This document shows positions 50,973-64,000 of a stretch of 64,000 nt of DNA, piece after piece. Below the pieces are notes generated by a model, which did not search any database, had not been told where the DNA came from, and was given only the letters and a program-made list of their open reading frames with translations. Positions within the stretch are counted from its first letter, which is position 1. Each line of letters opens with the position of its first letter. A program made the translations under genes and the position numbers. This DNA is from Glandiceps talaboti (taxonomy: Eukaryota; Hemichordata; Enteropneusta; Spengelidae): the NCBI RefSeq assembly GCF_964340395.1, contig NC_135549.1:1054501-1118500 (forward strand), written 5' to 3'.

Positions 50973-51985
50973 AAAAACAGTCAGCTCTGCAAATGTCAGC
51001 TCTGCAAACACAGCACCTTTTGCTCATTTCCCAGGGTTCACGTAATATGTCCATGCATGTGTAAAAACAGTCACAATGTCAGCTCTGCAAATACAGCACT
51101 TGTTGCTCATTTCCCAGGGTTCACGTAATATGTCCATGTATGCGTAAAATGAGTCAGCTCTGCAAATGTCAGCTCTGCAAGTACAGCACTTGTTGCTCAT
51201 TCCCTAGGGTTCACATAATATGTCCATGAATGCGTAAAAACAGTCACAATGTCAGCTCTGCAAACACAGCACTTGTTGCTTATTTCCCTGGGGTTTACAT
51301 ATGTCCATGCATGTGTAAAAACAGTCACAATGTCAGCTCTGCAAATACAGCACTTGTTGCTTATTCCCCAGGGTTCACGTAATATGTCCATGTATGTGTA
51401 AAAACAGTCACAATGTCAGCTCGCAATTTGTGCAAATACGGCACTTGTTGCTCATTTCCCAGGGTTCACATAATATGTCCATGCATGCGTAAAAACAGTC
51501 ACAATGTCAGCTCTGCAAATACAGCACTTGTTGCTCATTTCCCAGGGTCCACATAATATGTCCATGCATGTGTAAAAACAGTCACAATGTCAGCTCTGCA
51601 AATACAGCACCTGTTGCTTATTACCCAGGGTTCACATAATATGTCCATGCATGTGTAAAAACAGTCACAATGTCAGCTCTGCAAATACAGCACTTGTTGC
51701 TTATTCCCCAGGGTTCACATAATATGTCCATGCATGTGTAAAAACAGTCACAATGTCAGCTCTGCAAATACTGCACTTGTTGCTTATTCCCCAGGGTTCA
51801 TGTAATATGTCCATGCATGCGTAAAAACAGTCACAATGTCAGCTCTGCAAATACAGCACTTGTTGCTTATTCCCCAGGGTTCATGTAATATGTCCATGCA
51901 TGCGTAAAAACAGTCACAATGTCAGCTCTGCAATTTGTGCAAATACTGCACTTGTTGCTCATTCCCCAGGGTTCAACTTCAAATC
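50973..51985 (+). repeat. 83-bp minisatellite, about 12 copies
   Basis: The unit contains TGTCCATGCATGTGTAAAAA, CAGTCACAATGTCAGCTCTG and GCACTTGTTGCTCATTTCCC, then AGGGTTCACGTAATA. Two copies carry an extra GCAATTTGT segment. It starts about 250 bp after the 48-bp array but shares no sequence with it. Confidence 0.93.
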
Positions 51986-52302
51986 ATGTCCATGCAAGGT
52001 TCCATAGGATTTAGAAATGTTGACAGCTAAAAAAACAGATTTCTCTATCCAGGAAATATGCATGACATGGAAACACAAAAGCTATATTTTTTGTACGTTT
52101 TAAAACATTTGATTTAATGCATTTATGACATGTCCGCAGCCACACCTTGGTTCCAAACCAGCATTGAGGAGAACACTGACAGGAGAACATCTCGACACCA
52201 AGATTTGTATTTTATACATGAATTACTAAAAGTAAAGAGGTACACAAATGATTCTTGAAATGGATATTTGGAACATACCATATCAAATGGGGATCACAGT
52301 GT

Positions 52303-52480
52303 TTTCTCTAATATTTGATAATCTGCATAGAAATTCATGTCATTTTATAATATTTGATAATCTGCATATATACTTAGTCATAGTTCATCATTTTATGATA
52401 TTTGATAATCTGCATATAGACTTAGTAATAATTCATGTCATTTATAATATTTGATAATCTGCATAGACTTAGTAATAAAC
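52303..52480 (+). repeat. Tandem repeat of about 47-51 bp, four copies
   Basis: AATATTTGATAATCTGCATA is repeated four times, with ACTTAGTAATAATTCATG between. Confidence 0.88.
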
Positions 52481-53100
52481 ATATCATTAATAATAGAAAG
52501 CCAAAATATTTCCCCAAATTAATTTGAACAAGTGAGAACACAGACCAGAAAACAAATCCTACATTATTGTTTTTCTTTGGCTGCATGTAGGACAAGATTG
52601 TATGAATGGAAACCTATTTATTGAATGTATGAACCAGGTGATACCATTACTATTTACAGACCCCTTTAATCCCACTAACATGTTTATTGAAATGTTGAAT
52701 TCAAAGGCTCACTTAATTACTTACCATCAATGCTACCCATATGACATGGAATATACAACACAAAAATTTATGATCACAATTATAATGACACAGTGACATA
52801 AAAACCACATCCCTAATCCCCCTAACACTGTTATTGTAAACTGGAATTAGAACTGGGCACCTGCTGGATCACTTATTTTGTACAATTATCCGTAAATACC
52901 CATATTTATCCATACTACATTACAAATGCAAATTAATCCTATGATGACGCATTGTCTATGAATCCAACATGTTGATAGAAATAATAGATGAATGAGAAGT
53001 AGATATACAGAAAGATGGAAAGGTGAAGAGTGGGATAGAGATACAGCATGGATGGCAGGACATTGATGGCAAACAGAAGATTAGTAGACAAAACACACTT

Positions 53101-53439
53101 GGATGGATGGATGAGTGGATGGATGGATGGATGGATGGATGGATGGATGAGTGGATGGATGGATGGATGGATGGATGGATGGCTAGATGGATGGATGGAT
53201 GGATGGATGGATGGATGGATGAGTGGATGGATGGATGGATGGATGGATGGATGGATGGCTAGATGGATGGATGGATGGATGGATGGATGAGTGGATGGAT
53301 GGATGGATGGATGGATGAGTGGGTGGATGAGTGGGTGGATGGATGGATGGATGGATGGATGGATGGATGGATGAGTGGATGGATGGATGGATGGATGGAT
53401 GGATGGCTAGATGGATGGATGGATGGATGGATGGATGGA
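53101..53439 (+). repeat. (GGAT)n microsatellite
   Basis: The run is interrupted by GAGTGG, GGCTAGAT and GTGGGT variants at regular spacing, showing that larger blocks were duplicated. Trp-Met-Asp-Gly and His-Pro-Ser-Ile frames over it are artefacts. Confidence 0.97.
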
Positions 53440-56400
53440 TACAGAAGTACATGGTCATGCACAATCAAATGTATATTACCAAAAACATGATATAATTATT
53501 GCTAGTTTTTGCTAAACATACAATCACAACAATCTTTCTCATTTTGTCATGGTATTTTATAACCCTTTTTTATGTTTTTGATTAACTGTTATGAAATGTA
53601 ATACAAAATGTCAACCATAAACAAAAACAATAGTACTACTATATTTACAATTGTAGCAATTATTGGAAATTATTGAGTCAACAAGTCTGCTACTATTGTG
53701 GTCTTACAATTAGCTGGAAAGCTCATAATAATTTACTGTTTACAATACAATGTCTACTCATAACATGAAGTGATGTTAATTGACCTGTATATGGGGATGG
53801 GGGTGGGGGTGGTGATACAGGAGAGAGAGAAATAGTTATAGCCTCTTCCAGGCAATGCCCACTGGGGCTACTAATTGGTGTTGATGAACTTGTTACAAGT
53901 AGTAGTTTTTTTATTTGTAGCTGCTAGATGTGTTCACCCAGAACAAAGACAACATGTTCTAAGCCCTCTTGTGATTTCTAAGCCCTACAAATCACATTCT
54001 AAATATGTAAAAATGGTATTAAACCAGCCACTTCAACCTTAGATGCCCTTTTCCTGGCTTTATATGTAAGTCTCAGAGCCCTGTTGACTTGCCATATCAA
54101 ATATTCCTGACATGATCCTGTGAAATATGTGGGGATATGGCTTGATTACTTTAATTATATGTACCTCTATTTACTTCATTTTGTTTGTTGTTTGCTTTAG
54201 ATTTTGTTGTTCCAGGAATGAACACCTCTTCCTGAACAACACAATTGAAAACAAAGGACAATGTATGAAGGAAATAGAGATATGTACAGTAGTTGAGTTT
54301 TATTCTCACATCACATTTCAATCACATCAATTCCTGACATTGGTCCAGCAGTGAGCACCTTTCCTCAAACAACAAAACTGAAAACAAATGACAATATAAT
54401 ATGAAGGAAATAGAGGTAAATACAGGAATGGAGTCATATCCTCACATCAGATTGTAATAAAGGTGATTCCTGACATGTTCAAATCAAATTAGCTGTAAAT
54501 ACACAGCAAACCAAAGTATATCTGTGACGACTACTTAAAAACTACCATATGTTTATCATAAAATGTTTCAATTTAACTGTGATGACTTCAAAAAATTGCT
54601 TCTTCTCCTTTTTTCAATTGTGCAATTAATTTATATCGTCAAATTTAATTCATTTACACATACATTCAAATAAATTTGGGTATATTTTATTGTATATACG
54701 TATAATGTGTTTTATTGACAGCTCAGACCTGACATACAGTTTCATTGAAAATTTGTTCTACATGTGCATAACATGTGAGTGCTGTTTCTAACTGTATACA
54801 TCATAATATTGCCAACAATAGACTTGCAATTCATTTAGTCCATTAATTCCACCAGAGTTGATTCCAAATCTATAGTAATTTACACCTCAATAGTGAACTA
54901 ATTTACAACTGGTGGGACCGCTTGGATCAAGGACTTTGTGTCAGCTGGATATTAAGAATTATACATCAATGTATGTAGCTCAGTTGCCAACAAATTCAGA
55001 GTCTGGTAAAAGCTATACCTTCACTTTATATTGGATTTTTTATTCTTTAAATTTACAAATGAAATAATACAAATATAAGCAGAAAATGAAATATGAATTA
55101 GAAAACAGTATTTAAGAAATGCAAAAAATTCTTAATCCATACAAAATTAGACTATTGATATGATTTCATACAATTCACACCAGTGTAATTATAGCTTATA
55201 AATAGTAGTAATCAGCTTATTTGGAGTTAACCTTTTTGAACTGGAATTTGAAAGTATACATAAAATATCACAGTCAATTAAACTGAATACTAAGCACTTT
55301 TAGCATTTCATTATATACCCCTTCCTAGAAACCAAGCATTTTTATAAAGTTTCCTGTTTTGCCCATCTAGTAATTACTTGTGTACAAACAAATATCCTCT
55401 TGAGAAATCAAATACAAATAAAATGAATATACATATAGATAATTTATGTTGACATATTTCTATATAGAAAGCAAAACAGGATTAATGTTGGGAAAGAAGT
55501 TACAAGTAAATATGAAAGTGTGGTTGCTATAAAATAAGTAATGAGTAATAGAAAGTGTGTGGTATATATATGTTTACATAAATACATGCAATAGAAATGA
55601 AAATTTAACAAACCGCTAATGCACTTTTTTAACAGTAGTTCCTAACTACAAATTGCTGAGTATATTTCAATTGAAATCACTCAGCATTTTCCAAGTTCTT
55701 CATACACTAAGTTTGGAACTATTACAAGTTTTTCAATACAGAGGACATGACAAGTATATTCCAAAAGAAGGAAACGTTGTTTTTGGTTGTCAGTAAAGAA
55801 TTATTTAGAAAAACTGTCAAACTGTACTGGTGACAGTTCATGGTTTTAAAACCTTTAGCTATTTCTTGTCAATTCTAATGATTTTCAAGTCAATTGCTCA
55901 AGACAAGATGATCAAGAAACCACATAAAATATTTGATGAGTTCCAATTAGCCTTGAAAATATGGCAGAATTCCCAATTTACATCAACTTTCATCAGCTGT
56001 GAACACAGTAAAGGTGAATTCAAAGTGCATAGGTTTAAAAAAAATCTTTTCTGGTTGTCAGTTTAGTTTAACCATCTCTTTGAGCATAACAATATTTCAA
56101 TATTTTTCCTTACCGTTACCACTCACCTGTACAATTACTCAGTCATTATTTCTAATATGCTTGTATATGTGAATATGTTATAAGGTCAAATAAATATTAC
56201 TGTAGTCAAGAAGGAGAAAAGCTGGCCAGATCTGAACCCAGGACCTTCCAAACACTACATGGATGGACTACCAACCATGCTACCTCATGCTTTGTCTGTT
56301 GGGGACTCAAAACATTCTGCAGAAATTACATTTAACATTTACAATCTTTGTGAGTAAATTAAATGGACAATATTTGTTGAGGTTTAAAAATACATCATAA

Positions 56401-57424
56401 AGCTGGTTCTTCTTTCATACAGAGCTTATAGTTATACATGTACAATATCCAATGGCATAAAATTTCAATAATACTTGACCATAGACTACTATCACATAGA
56501 GCTCTCAACATGACATCCAGTTTGTAAGTGCATTGCACTTGTGAAAAATGGAGAGTTATAAGGGGCCACGTGTATCCAAGGAATACTTGAAAATATGTAC
56601 TAATGGAAGTTATGCCACAGTTCATTTCATAAATGAAAGACACTGAAGGTTTCTTACAAGTGGTAATATCAAAGTTTCTGACATTGTATTCATAGAAACC
56701 CACTTGGATTGAACAAACTCAAAGCCAATCAACCCATCAAAACTAACATTGTTATTGTTGCTTACAGCTTCTTCTCCATGTATCCCTGTTATGACCTCTT
56801 GGATCATGTAGCATCTTTGATAGTCTAGCTGCTAGACCTTGAATGTTGTTCCGATACAATACGACACTTGACCGAACATTGCTATCGAGGATGGAACATC
56901 CAAGGTCAAGCAAAAGTCATCTCAGCAGTTCAGGGATATAAATAACTGCCAATCAGAGAACCACACTAATGACAGGCACAAACAGAGGACAATAGCTAAT
57001 TTTTTTCATGCATATTCAGCTTTAAGAAGGGCTTGTAAAAATAACCACTTGTGTGAATGACAACGTTTACACACTGATCAAACTCGCAATTACCATAATC
57101 TGATTAAGACATAACAGTTAGTAGTACGTATTATAGAGGTCGTGGGTTATTGAATATATTAATATATATATATATGCATACATGGCCCATCCCACGGTCA
57201 GCCATATGTCATCTCAATGGAATATGAAGTCTGAAAATGACATTAGCTAGATATTTGGGCAAGCCCTCACTGCGAACTTTGTTCGCACAACAAAGTTCAT
57301 TCGTTTATCATATCGGAAGAAAACCCGAACATCTTGCAGCAAGACTACATCTTTGACTGATAATGACTTAAATTTGTTCTTCCAAATGTAACTTTACTGA
57401 TTATTGTTCAAAGAGCCAATGTCA
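53440..57424. other. Non-coding, AT-rich
   Basis: It contains the possible SINE at 56222-56300 and a short imperfect inverted pair near 56837-56911 (GACCTTGAATGTT and AACATCCAAGGTC). No gene is recognised. Confidence 0.45.
56222..56300 (-). mobile_element. Possible tRNA-derived SINE head
   Basis: On the minus strand there is a Pol III box A-like stretch (TAGCATGGTTGGTAGTCC). About 30 bases later comes a box B-like stretch (GGTCCTGGGTTCAGATCTGG). This is the order and spacing of tRNA promoters. The stems do not form a good cloverleaf, so it is not a functional tRNA. A tRNA-derived SINE that continues toward 56160 is the most likely explanation. I cannot name the family. Confidence 0.5.
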
Positions 57425-57556
57425 TCACACTCTTGAATCTGTATGTGTAGGTAAGATATTATGAACAATGGTGAGGACTATATTAACCCATCACACTTCT
57501 GAAACTGTATGTGTAGGTTAGATATTATGAACAATGGTGAGGACTATATTAACCCC
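57425..57556 (+). repeat. 66-bp direct duplication
   Basis: Two copies start at 57425 and 57491 (TCACAC...), both containing GAACAATGGTGAGGACTAT. Confidence 0.93.
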
Positions 57557-57919
57557 CGGAGACAAGATTTACAGTATTTTTTTTTCCCCAATTGAATATT
57601 TGTAAATTTCATCAGTTTCTCAGTCCTCTGATCAAACCAACTCTTTTGACATATTTTATTGTGTGTGTGTGTGTATTGATAATTAAAAGTGTCTCACTGA
57701 GGAGAACAGTGCTCAATCAACAATGTAATATTGGTAGCAGGGCATCACAGACCTTTTATAGATATTTTACATTGTACTGTTTTCCGATTCTTCCCCATTG
57801 TTTCAACTGTGCTCTCAATTTCAGTTAACAGGACACTTTTTACACAAAGAAGATGTCGGCATACTGTTAATCCATTCCTATAAGACATCCTAGTACAGTA
57901 GCAGTATTCTGAACAAAAT

Positions 57920-58105
57920 GGAATCCTTTAGTATTTATTCCTAAAGATATCCAATGGTATTCCTACGACAATCTTATAGGAATCCTTTAGTACATGTACT
58001 ACTAAAAGAATCCTATAGGAATTTTTTAGTAATTTCCTAAGAGAATCCTATTGGAATCCTGAAGTATTTCTAAAAGAATCCTATAGGAATCCTTTAGTAA
58101 AGATG
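57920..58105 (+). repeat. Self-complementary tandem repeat of about 45-50 bp
   Basis: AAAGAATCCTATAGGAATCC and CTTTAGTA recur about four times. Each block is an imperfect palindrome around CCTATAGG, so the array can also fold. Confidence 0.8.
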
Positions 58106-58702
58106 TGATGTGATGTGAATATACACTGTGTTTTAAATAGGAAAGTATTTTAATTGAAGAGCTTCCAATGACCAACAAATATAAAATTGTGCAGTTGGAG
58201 ATCTAAAGTTCAATTGAAACAAAATGAAATAAATCCCAATACTCGCACGCATGCAATCAATTATGCATCCCCAATCTCAAATTAAAATCCATCAACAAGC
58301 AAAATAACCAGTGTAGAAATCCATATTACATACTACTATTATAAAAGGTATGGAATTGAAAGTTTAACTTCACCAAGTCATTCCAAACAAACTGACAGTG
58401 AAACCATCCTGTCCAGTTGACTCCAGAACAAAAACCATACAATCCAGAGGGCACTTGATAGAACACATGCATACTAAATAAATGACAAACATCTAACAAG
58501 AGTTCCCTCAAGGGTTTAATAAAACTCAATGGCTGATGCTTGTGATTGCCTTCAATATAACTTTTATTTAAATCCAGCTCTGGAATCAGATAGCCACCAA
58601 AGTCTAATCAGTTGTTCCTCATCTCATTGGCAATCTTTCCATATACATGTAGTTCACCAATATCCATTCTTACCTTTTCTCACAAAGAAATAAACAGACA
58701 AT

Positions 58703-58703
<1 letters not shown>

Positions 58704-58754
<51 letters not shown>

Positions 58755-58755
58755 G
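58704..58755 (+). repeat. (GACA)n microsatellite
   Basis: A pure tetranucleotide run of about 13 units. Confidence 0.97.
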
Positions 58756-61269
58756 GGATGAAATCAAAATCCTTGTTGGCAGAAGTAAACACCTTTGATT
58801 GCCTACACCTGTAAAATGTCGAGCTGCAGAGAATTAGTACACAACAAATTCATTCTCTGTGTGAATAATTAATGATGAGTGTCATATGTTTTGTGAGGGG
58901 AGGACTCGATTAGTTGTGTAACAACTACTTCCACACCCTTTTCCCGAATAACACGTTTATGTATGTACATAGGGATATTTTGTTCTGTTCTGTAATCAAA
59001 TTTTGTAAGTGGGAATAAATTACTATTATGATAAATATACCTGCAGATGGAGTTCAGAGAGATCTACATGTAGTAATGTAGACCTCAAACAAAGTTGCTG
59101 ATTTCAGTATACCTATGTATTTTGATTATCTAAATTCCTGAGAGATTTTCCATTTTACTGCCTAGACATTGCCCCCTGGTCGGTACTTTTCTACAGATAA
59201 TTGAGTCCTATACTGTTGAAATCGATCTTACTTCACATCTCCTTCACATCACATTTATTAGGTCAGTGCTAAATATTTTCTACAACTTAAATTGGCTGTG
59301 AATTTAGACATAATAGTGCAATTTGAGAAAACAAACAGTACTGTAGACTTTAATGTAAATTGAACTGATCTGCATTCAAACTAATTAACGTTTTGATTGA
59401 ACAATTCCACGTCTGTTCACACAACTTACATTCATTCTTTGTTTGTAACACAACTCTGGAGTATACCAGACAACACAAACAGACTTTCATCTAATTTCAA
59501 AGTTAAAACGAAAAGACAGTTCACCAATTGAACATATCATTTCCTTTCTATTGCACAGATATTAAGAGAGTTGTCAGAAATTTAATTCAGATTGTATGAG
59601 TTTAGATTGATATTGGTTGCTTCAAAGGTTGTATCATATAAGAGATTTGAAGATATCAAAATATAAAGTTAATTTGAACATATCCAATGAATGTGATCAT
59701 TCTATGAACAAATCCCAAGTGTAAAGCTAAAGTTGTATAAACTATATAGTACTTCAATCTGCTTTAAATTCAAATGGAGTAACACATTAGTTTGTCTCTG
59801 TTAAATTTGACCGACTTTCATTGGCCTCATTATGACCTCCACACGACTGCACTGCACTGTATCACAGCTACAAGTTCTGAGAAAATTATTATTACAGGTA
59901 CACTGTACAACAGAAATTTCCTCAACATATCTCATATGATATTTTATGGTCTATGTAACATTGTAAATAAATGCAGATCCCCTTTCAACCCTCATTTCAA
60001 AATCAAACGTCATACACACTGAAAAAACAACATTTGCCAAAATGATTGATAAATTAAATTTGACTTGAAGCAGTCCTCAAGGATATTCAATGAAAACAAA
60101 CGATTTGCCTTTTAATCAAATAAATGGATTGTTTCTATAGCTTTGCCAATTACATTTTAGAATTATATTGAGCAGCCAAATCAAGTTCTCTGTGCAACAA
60201 ATGAATTGTAGTTTGATAACACCGTCTATCTGTTAAAGTTCTACATGTACAGTACAACATGCACATCTCTGTTTAAAGTGTACATAAAAGCAGTCCTTAT
60301 TCAACTCAATGTCTAATAGTCTAACTTGGTAAAAGTGGTTTTATTTCAGACACATGTGAAGAAAACATGGATTCTCTTAAAGGCCAAAGATTCAAACCAC
60401 TGATCTTGCATAGTGCTAGCTTATCAGTGAAGTCATAAGGATTATAGTTATATCGTTATTCTGTTACTCAGGATCAACATTTTATGTGGCTCCACTACAC
60501 TACTGTTTTTCACTCCTGAATATTAGTCCCAATTAGAACTGGGTCTTGAACTTTACAATTCATTTGTGGCAAATTGTAAAATTGTGTATGCAGACATATA
60601 TATCCGTACCAGCTATGCACAAACTGAACTGAACATGAATCACTATGACTCAATGTGACACATATGAAGATAAAAGTGTCCATACAATTGTAGAAGCAGA
60701 TTGTGTAACTTTATCATGTATGATGTAATACTATCATGACTAGACAGTGTTCACTCATCATACATTATGATTGCACTGCTTGGTGACATACAGACACCAC
60801 TATTCATACACTACCAACCAATGCAATGGGTGTGTCAAACTACTGTCAGGTCTATGTAAATAGTTTGCAGACTGTTTAAATGGAATTTTTGACAATATCA
60901 TCAAAACAGCAATTGAGTAACTATATTGGGACAGACAGTGAGGTGGTGTACTTTGACTGGGTCATCATCATTGATATAATTGACTGCATGACTATATTGT
61001 GGTTCGTGGTTACTTTTTATTCCACATATAAACAGTATGCTAATGATTGATACTTTAATTTCAGTCAGACAAATAACCTGTCGGTAGTAGAAGGAAACGT
61101 TTCCATATGTTTTATAAATAAACAAGTCTTCTTCAAAGATATAGCACCCAACATTTCAAGTTACTAATTCATATTCTGAATTCCCACTACAAGTAGAGCT
61201 GCCATTCAGTCAATCTTGAAAATGTCATGAAATAAACAGAATGTCATATATATTGGACTACAGTAGTTT
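58756..61269. other. Non-coding, AT-rich
   Basis: Nothing recognised beyond a weak tRNA-like patch near 60385-60435. Confidence 0.45.
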
Positions 61270-61880
61270 GACAGCTGCATAAGGTCCAGCCCTTGCATGT
61301 CAGAGGTACACATGAACACTTTGAACCATTTGGATCATTTGACCTTGAGTATTGAGGTCAAGGTTAAAGTTCAGGTCTCATTAGAAAGGTCTAACTGTGG
61401 ACAGACACTCAATTGTGGTCTCTATCTACATGTATTAACCTTCCAGAGTTAGTGGGGCAAAACATAAATTTTTACAATAAATATGACCGCCAATTGTTCA
61501 TTATCACAATGTCATGAAACAAAGTTTACTATGTGGACTTCAGGATATGACATTTGAGCCTGAGTTCAGTGGTTGAAATTGGCCTATGCATTTTGGAGCT
61601 GTACATGCATACTTTAAACATCTGTGGATATTTGACCTTCAACATGTTTGAATAAAATCTCTATGTATTAAGCTTCTAGTGTTTTTTACAATAAAAATGG
61701 TCACCATTTGGCTGTTATCGCAAAGATCAAAAAACAAAGTGACGTGCATATTACAGATATGCTAACTTATAGCATTTGACATTTGCAGAAGGTTTGATTG
61801 AAATTGGCCTTATGTTTGAGATACAGGTGGACATGGATGCAGCAGCATGGACACAAGGACAGACCGATGCAGTGTAGTAT
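61270..61880 (+). repeat. Dispersed repeat family B, three modules
   Basis: Modules contain ATATGACCGCCAATTGTTC, AATGGTCACCATTTGGCTG, CAAAGTGACGTGCATAT and GGTTTGATTGAAATTGGCC. It ends in GGACACAAGGACAGACCGATG, resembling the GACAGACAG end block of family A. Confidence 0.65.
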
Positions 61881-63511
61881 TCAATGAAAGTAATTAAAGA
61901 CCACACAATATTGCTCAAGAATCTCTTTCTCACTGTGCCAAAGCATTAAGGCTGAAATTGGTCTAGCTCAGTGCTAACCCCTGGCTACTACTCACACCCA
62001 GCCGGCACTTGTTAGCTGAATGTTAGCTAAGTACCCTGAATGCCTTATTATGTTAACACCAGGCTAGCCCAGTGATAATATCAGGTTGACATTGGACTAG
62101 AAAATTGGCTAGAGTTGTACTAGTATCTCAACGGTTTCTATGAAGACTGTAATAAAGCTGTCACACTTTAGATACAGAATGTAATATAAATTCAGTTTCA
62201 GTCAGTCTTTTTGATACTCAACCTTTGCTGTGACTTTTTCATTTTATCACATGATATATGTCAAACAGCAACATTCCCACACCGTTCTGCAAGACTACTA
62301 GTGTAATAATGTAAAAATGAAAACATACAGATTCATGTTTGAAATTTGATGTGATACAACTAGTTTCAATTGCATGGCAACCTATTTTCAATGATAAATC
62401 AGAATTAGTTTCATGAAGCAACTTATGGCTTTTTGTTGACTTTTATAAGTAAACACAATTTGCATAGAAATTGAAATGGATATATTGCAACAGGCAACTG
62501 TGAATAAATGATGTCTTCGATCTATGCCTGTGACAACTGCCTTTAGTTTCAATTCACAGTCAATTACACTAACACCTTCATAATGTTTCTCCATAAAAAT
62601 CCTTAATAGGAAGATTTATGGGGAGATTGTGAAATTTTATGAAACATTTGTCAACAAAATAACCTTAGAATTGGTTTCTGACTGATATTAAGAAACCTAT
62701 AGCCTTTAATAGTGGGCATGCAGGGAGATACAGATGGATTTGATGAGGTCTATGTGACAATGACAAAATGGATGGAATATTTTGAAATTAAATGTCAAAA
62801 AGTATTTAGTGACAAAGTGACTACTATTTGAGTCCCAGGACCTGAAAAAAGGTACTGTTTCCACACATTTTTCAATGATAAGAGCTGAAAAGATTTCTGA
62901 CTACACTAACACATTCGTGTATATTTTTAAGAAAACACATGATCACTTGTCATTTACACATCAATTTGTTCATAATAACTGTAATTGAAGAAAAAATTGG
63001 ACATCTATATTTGGACACAGATAAGCAATGCATCCACTCCCACATAGTTTGTACCATTGGCAGTGTGCCCTCTAATGATAGCCAAATTTTGTTGTTGTGA
63101 GTCAAAATGAGAAAACTTGGATTTCTTGTGAGTCACTGCATAGTAAGAGATAGAGGAACAGAAAATTTTGGTGTCACTTGAAATTATGTGCATCAGTGAC
63201 AAGTCAAATAATCATGTTCATCATGTTTTTTGTCTATTAAATGACTCCAAGTTGAATATTACATTCAATCTTTTTAAATCATTTTTCATTTGCATGTTAT
63301 GATGTATTGACTAGAAACTTTTCATTTTATCTTAGCTCACTGTATGAAAGCTTGCTTTGTCAACACATTTCATACTTATTCACTTTATGGGCTAAAAAGG
63401 CTGCACTGCTGTATATTGACAATGAGATCATAGATAATTGAGTTTCAAGTTATACCACAGGGTGCAGTGAGCATGTAATGATTGATTGATTTATTGATCA
63501 ATCGATTGATA
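61881..63511. other. Non-coding, AT-rich
   Basis: Nothing recognised. GATTGATT-type repeats appear just before 63512. Confidence 0.45.
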
Positions 63512-64000
63512 TATTATTTGGTTGAATGATTGATCGATTGAATGATTAATTTTTGTGGTGAAATAAAACTTATTTAGTATGTGATATTGATCAATTGACT
63601 CACTTATTTTTGTGGTGATATAAAACTTTTTTCCTTCTTTATCTGGATACTTTTTTTTCTTTCAGTTGTATATAATTCACTATTTATTGACTAAATAAAG
63701 ACATCTTGTCTATTCTTCTCCTCTTATCTAAATTAAAACACTTCTAATCTCATAATTAGCAGGGATCAGTTACCACAAATATTTGCTTTATCTCTTATCT
63801 ACTAGGTGATTATAACACCGGACACACAGTCAAACATGCACTAACAAGTTAATGCACGAATGAGAGTGATAATCTCCCAATAAAGAGAGAAGTATATACA
63901 GCTGAAAGAGAGAAAAGTAACCAGGGAAGGAAGAAAAAAGGTTTTATTTCACCACAAAATGTAATCATTCAATCGATCAATCATTCAACCAAATAATAAA
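63512..64000. mobile_element. Inverted-repeat element running into the right window edge
   Basis: An outer 57-base arm at 63512-63570 (TATTATTTGGTTGAATGATT...) recurs inverted at about 63942-63998 with about two mismatches. A second block at 63604-63672 (GTGGTGATATAAAAC, CTTTCAGTTGTATAT) pairs with 63885-63945. The unit is about 490 bp, non-coding, and probably a MITE. The right arm touches the window end, so the true terminus may lie outside. Confidence 0.72.

Noticed and set aside
56622-56807. Minus-strand DGLIGFEFV as a possible SENP8 N-terminal exon (family WLNDxIIGFxFEYF)
   Set aside because: The Trp-Leu-Asn-Asp part is missing, the match is only a few residues, and no fitting splice sites were seen.
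60385-60435. tRNA-like patch on the minus strand (GGTTTGAATCTTTGG resembling box B)
   Set aside because: The box A candidate is too close and no stems form. At most it is a very old SINE relic.

Overview
The window looks like non-repeat-masked nuclear DNA of a metazoan, most likely a marine invertebrate. It is AT-rich and gene-poor, with short exons and very long introns, several non-LTR retrotransposon remnants, foldback/MITE-type elements and an unusual density of minisatellites. I see no bacterial-style genes. The species cannot be fixed from the sequence.

One host gene is recognised. Two short minus-strand exons, 32169-32277 and 10651-10766, encode adjacent parts of a SENP8/NEDP1-type deneddylase (C48 family, Ulp1-like). 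The first exon ends with the catalytic His motif GGSHW. The second opens with SLLVFY and carries the catalytic Asp in EHYDS. Splice sites, phase and the His-to-Asp spacing all agree. The 21.4 kb between them is therefore one intron. The N-terminal exons and the catalytic-Cys exon were not found, so they probably lie outside the window or escaped my reading. Much of 1-10650 and of the sequence right of 32277 may also be intron of this gene.

Layout: 1-10.6 kb holds dispersed repeats, a 42-bp minisatellite (2.5-3.1 kb), a LINE tail (5.9 kb) and a 1-kb segment bounded by direct repeats (7.9-9.4 kb). The 10.8-32.2 kb intron holds two foldback elements (12.1 and 22.1 kb), a long modular repeat (18-19.4 kb), a small terminal-inverted-repeat element (23.5 kb) and simple repeats. 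It also holds two 5'-truncated, defective LINEs (27.7-29.5 and 30.2-31.7 kb), both in the same orientation as the gene. From 32.4 to 35.4 kb runs a decayed satellite.

The right half is dominated by arrays: 55-bp (38.8-40.8 kb), 56-bp (43.5-44.1 kb), 48-bp (45.1-50.7 kb, about 116 copies, with a 1,488-bp internal duplication), 83-bp (51.0-52.0 kb) and (GGAT)n (53.1-53.4 kb). Further copies of the modular repeat lie at 41.5-42.4 and 44.1-44.7 kb, a perfect 29-bp hairpin at 43.0 kb, a possible SINE at 56.2 kb and an inverted-repeat element cut by the right edge. The very long open frames at 38.7-40.8 and 45.1-50.8 kb come from the repeat arrays and are not convincing genes. All coordinates of repeats are by-eye estimates.
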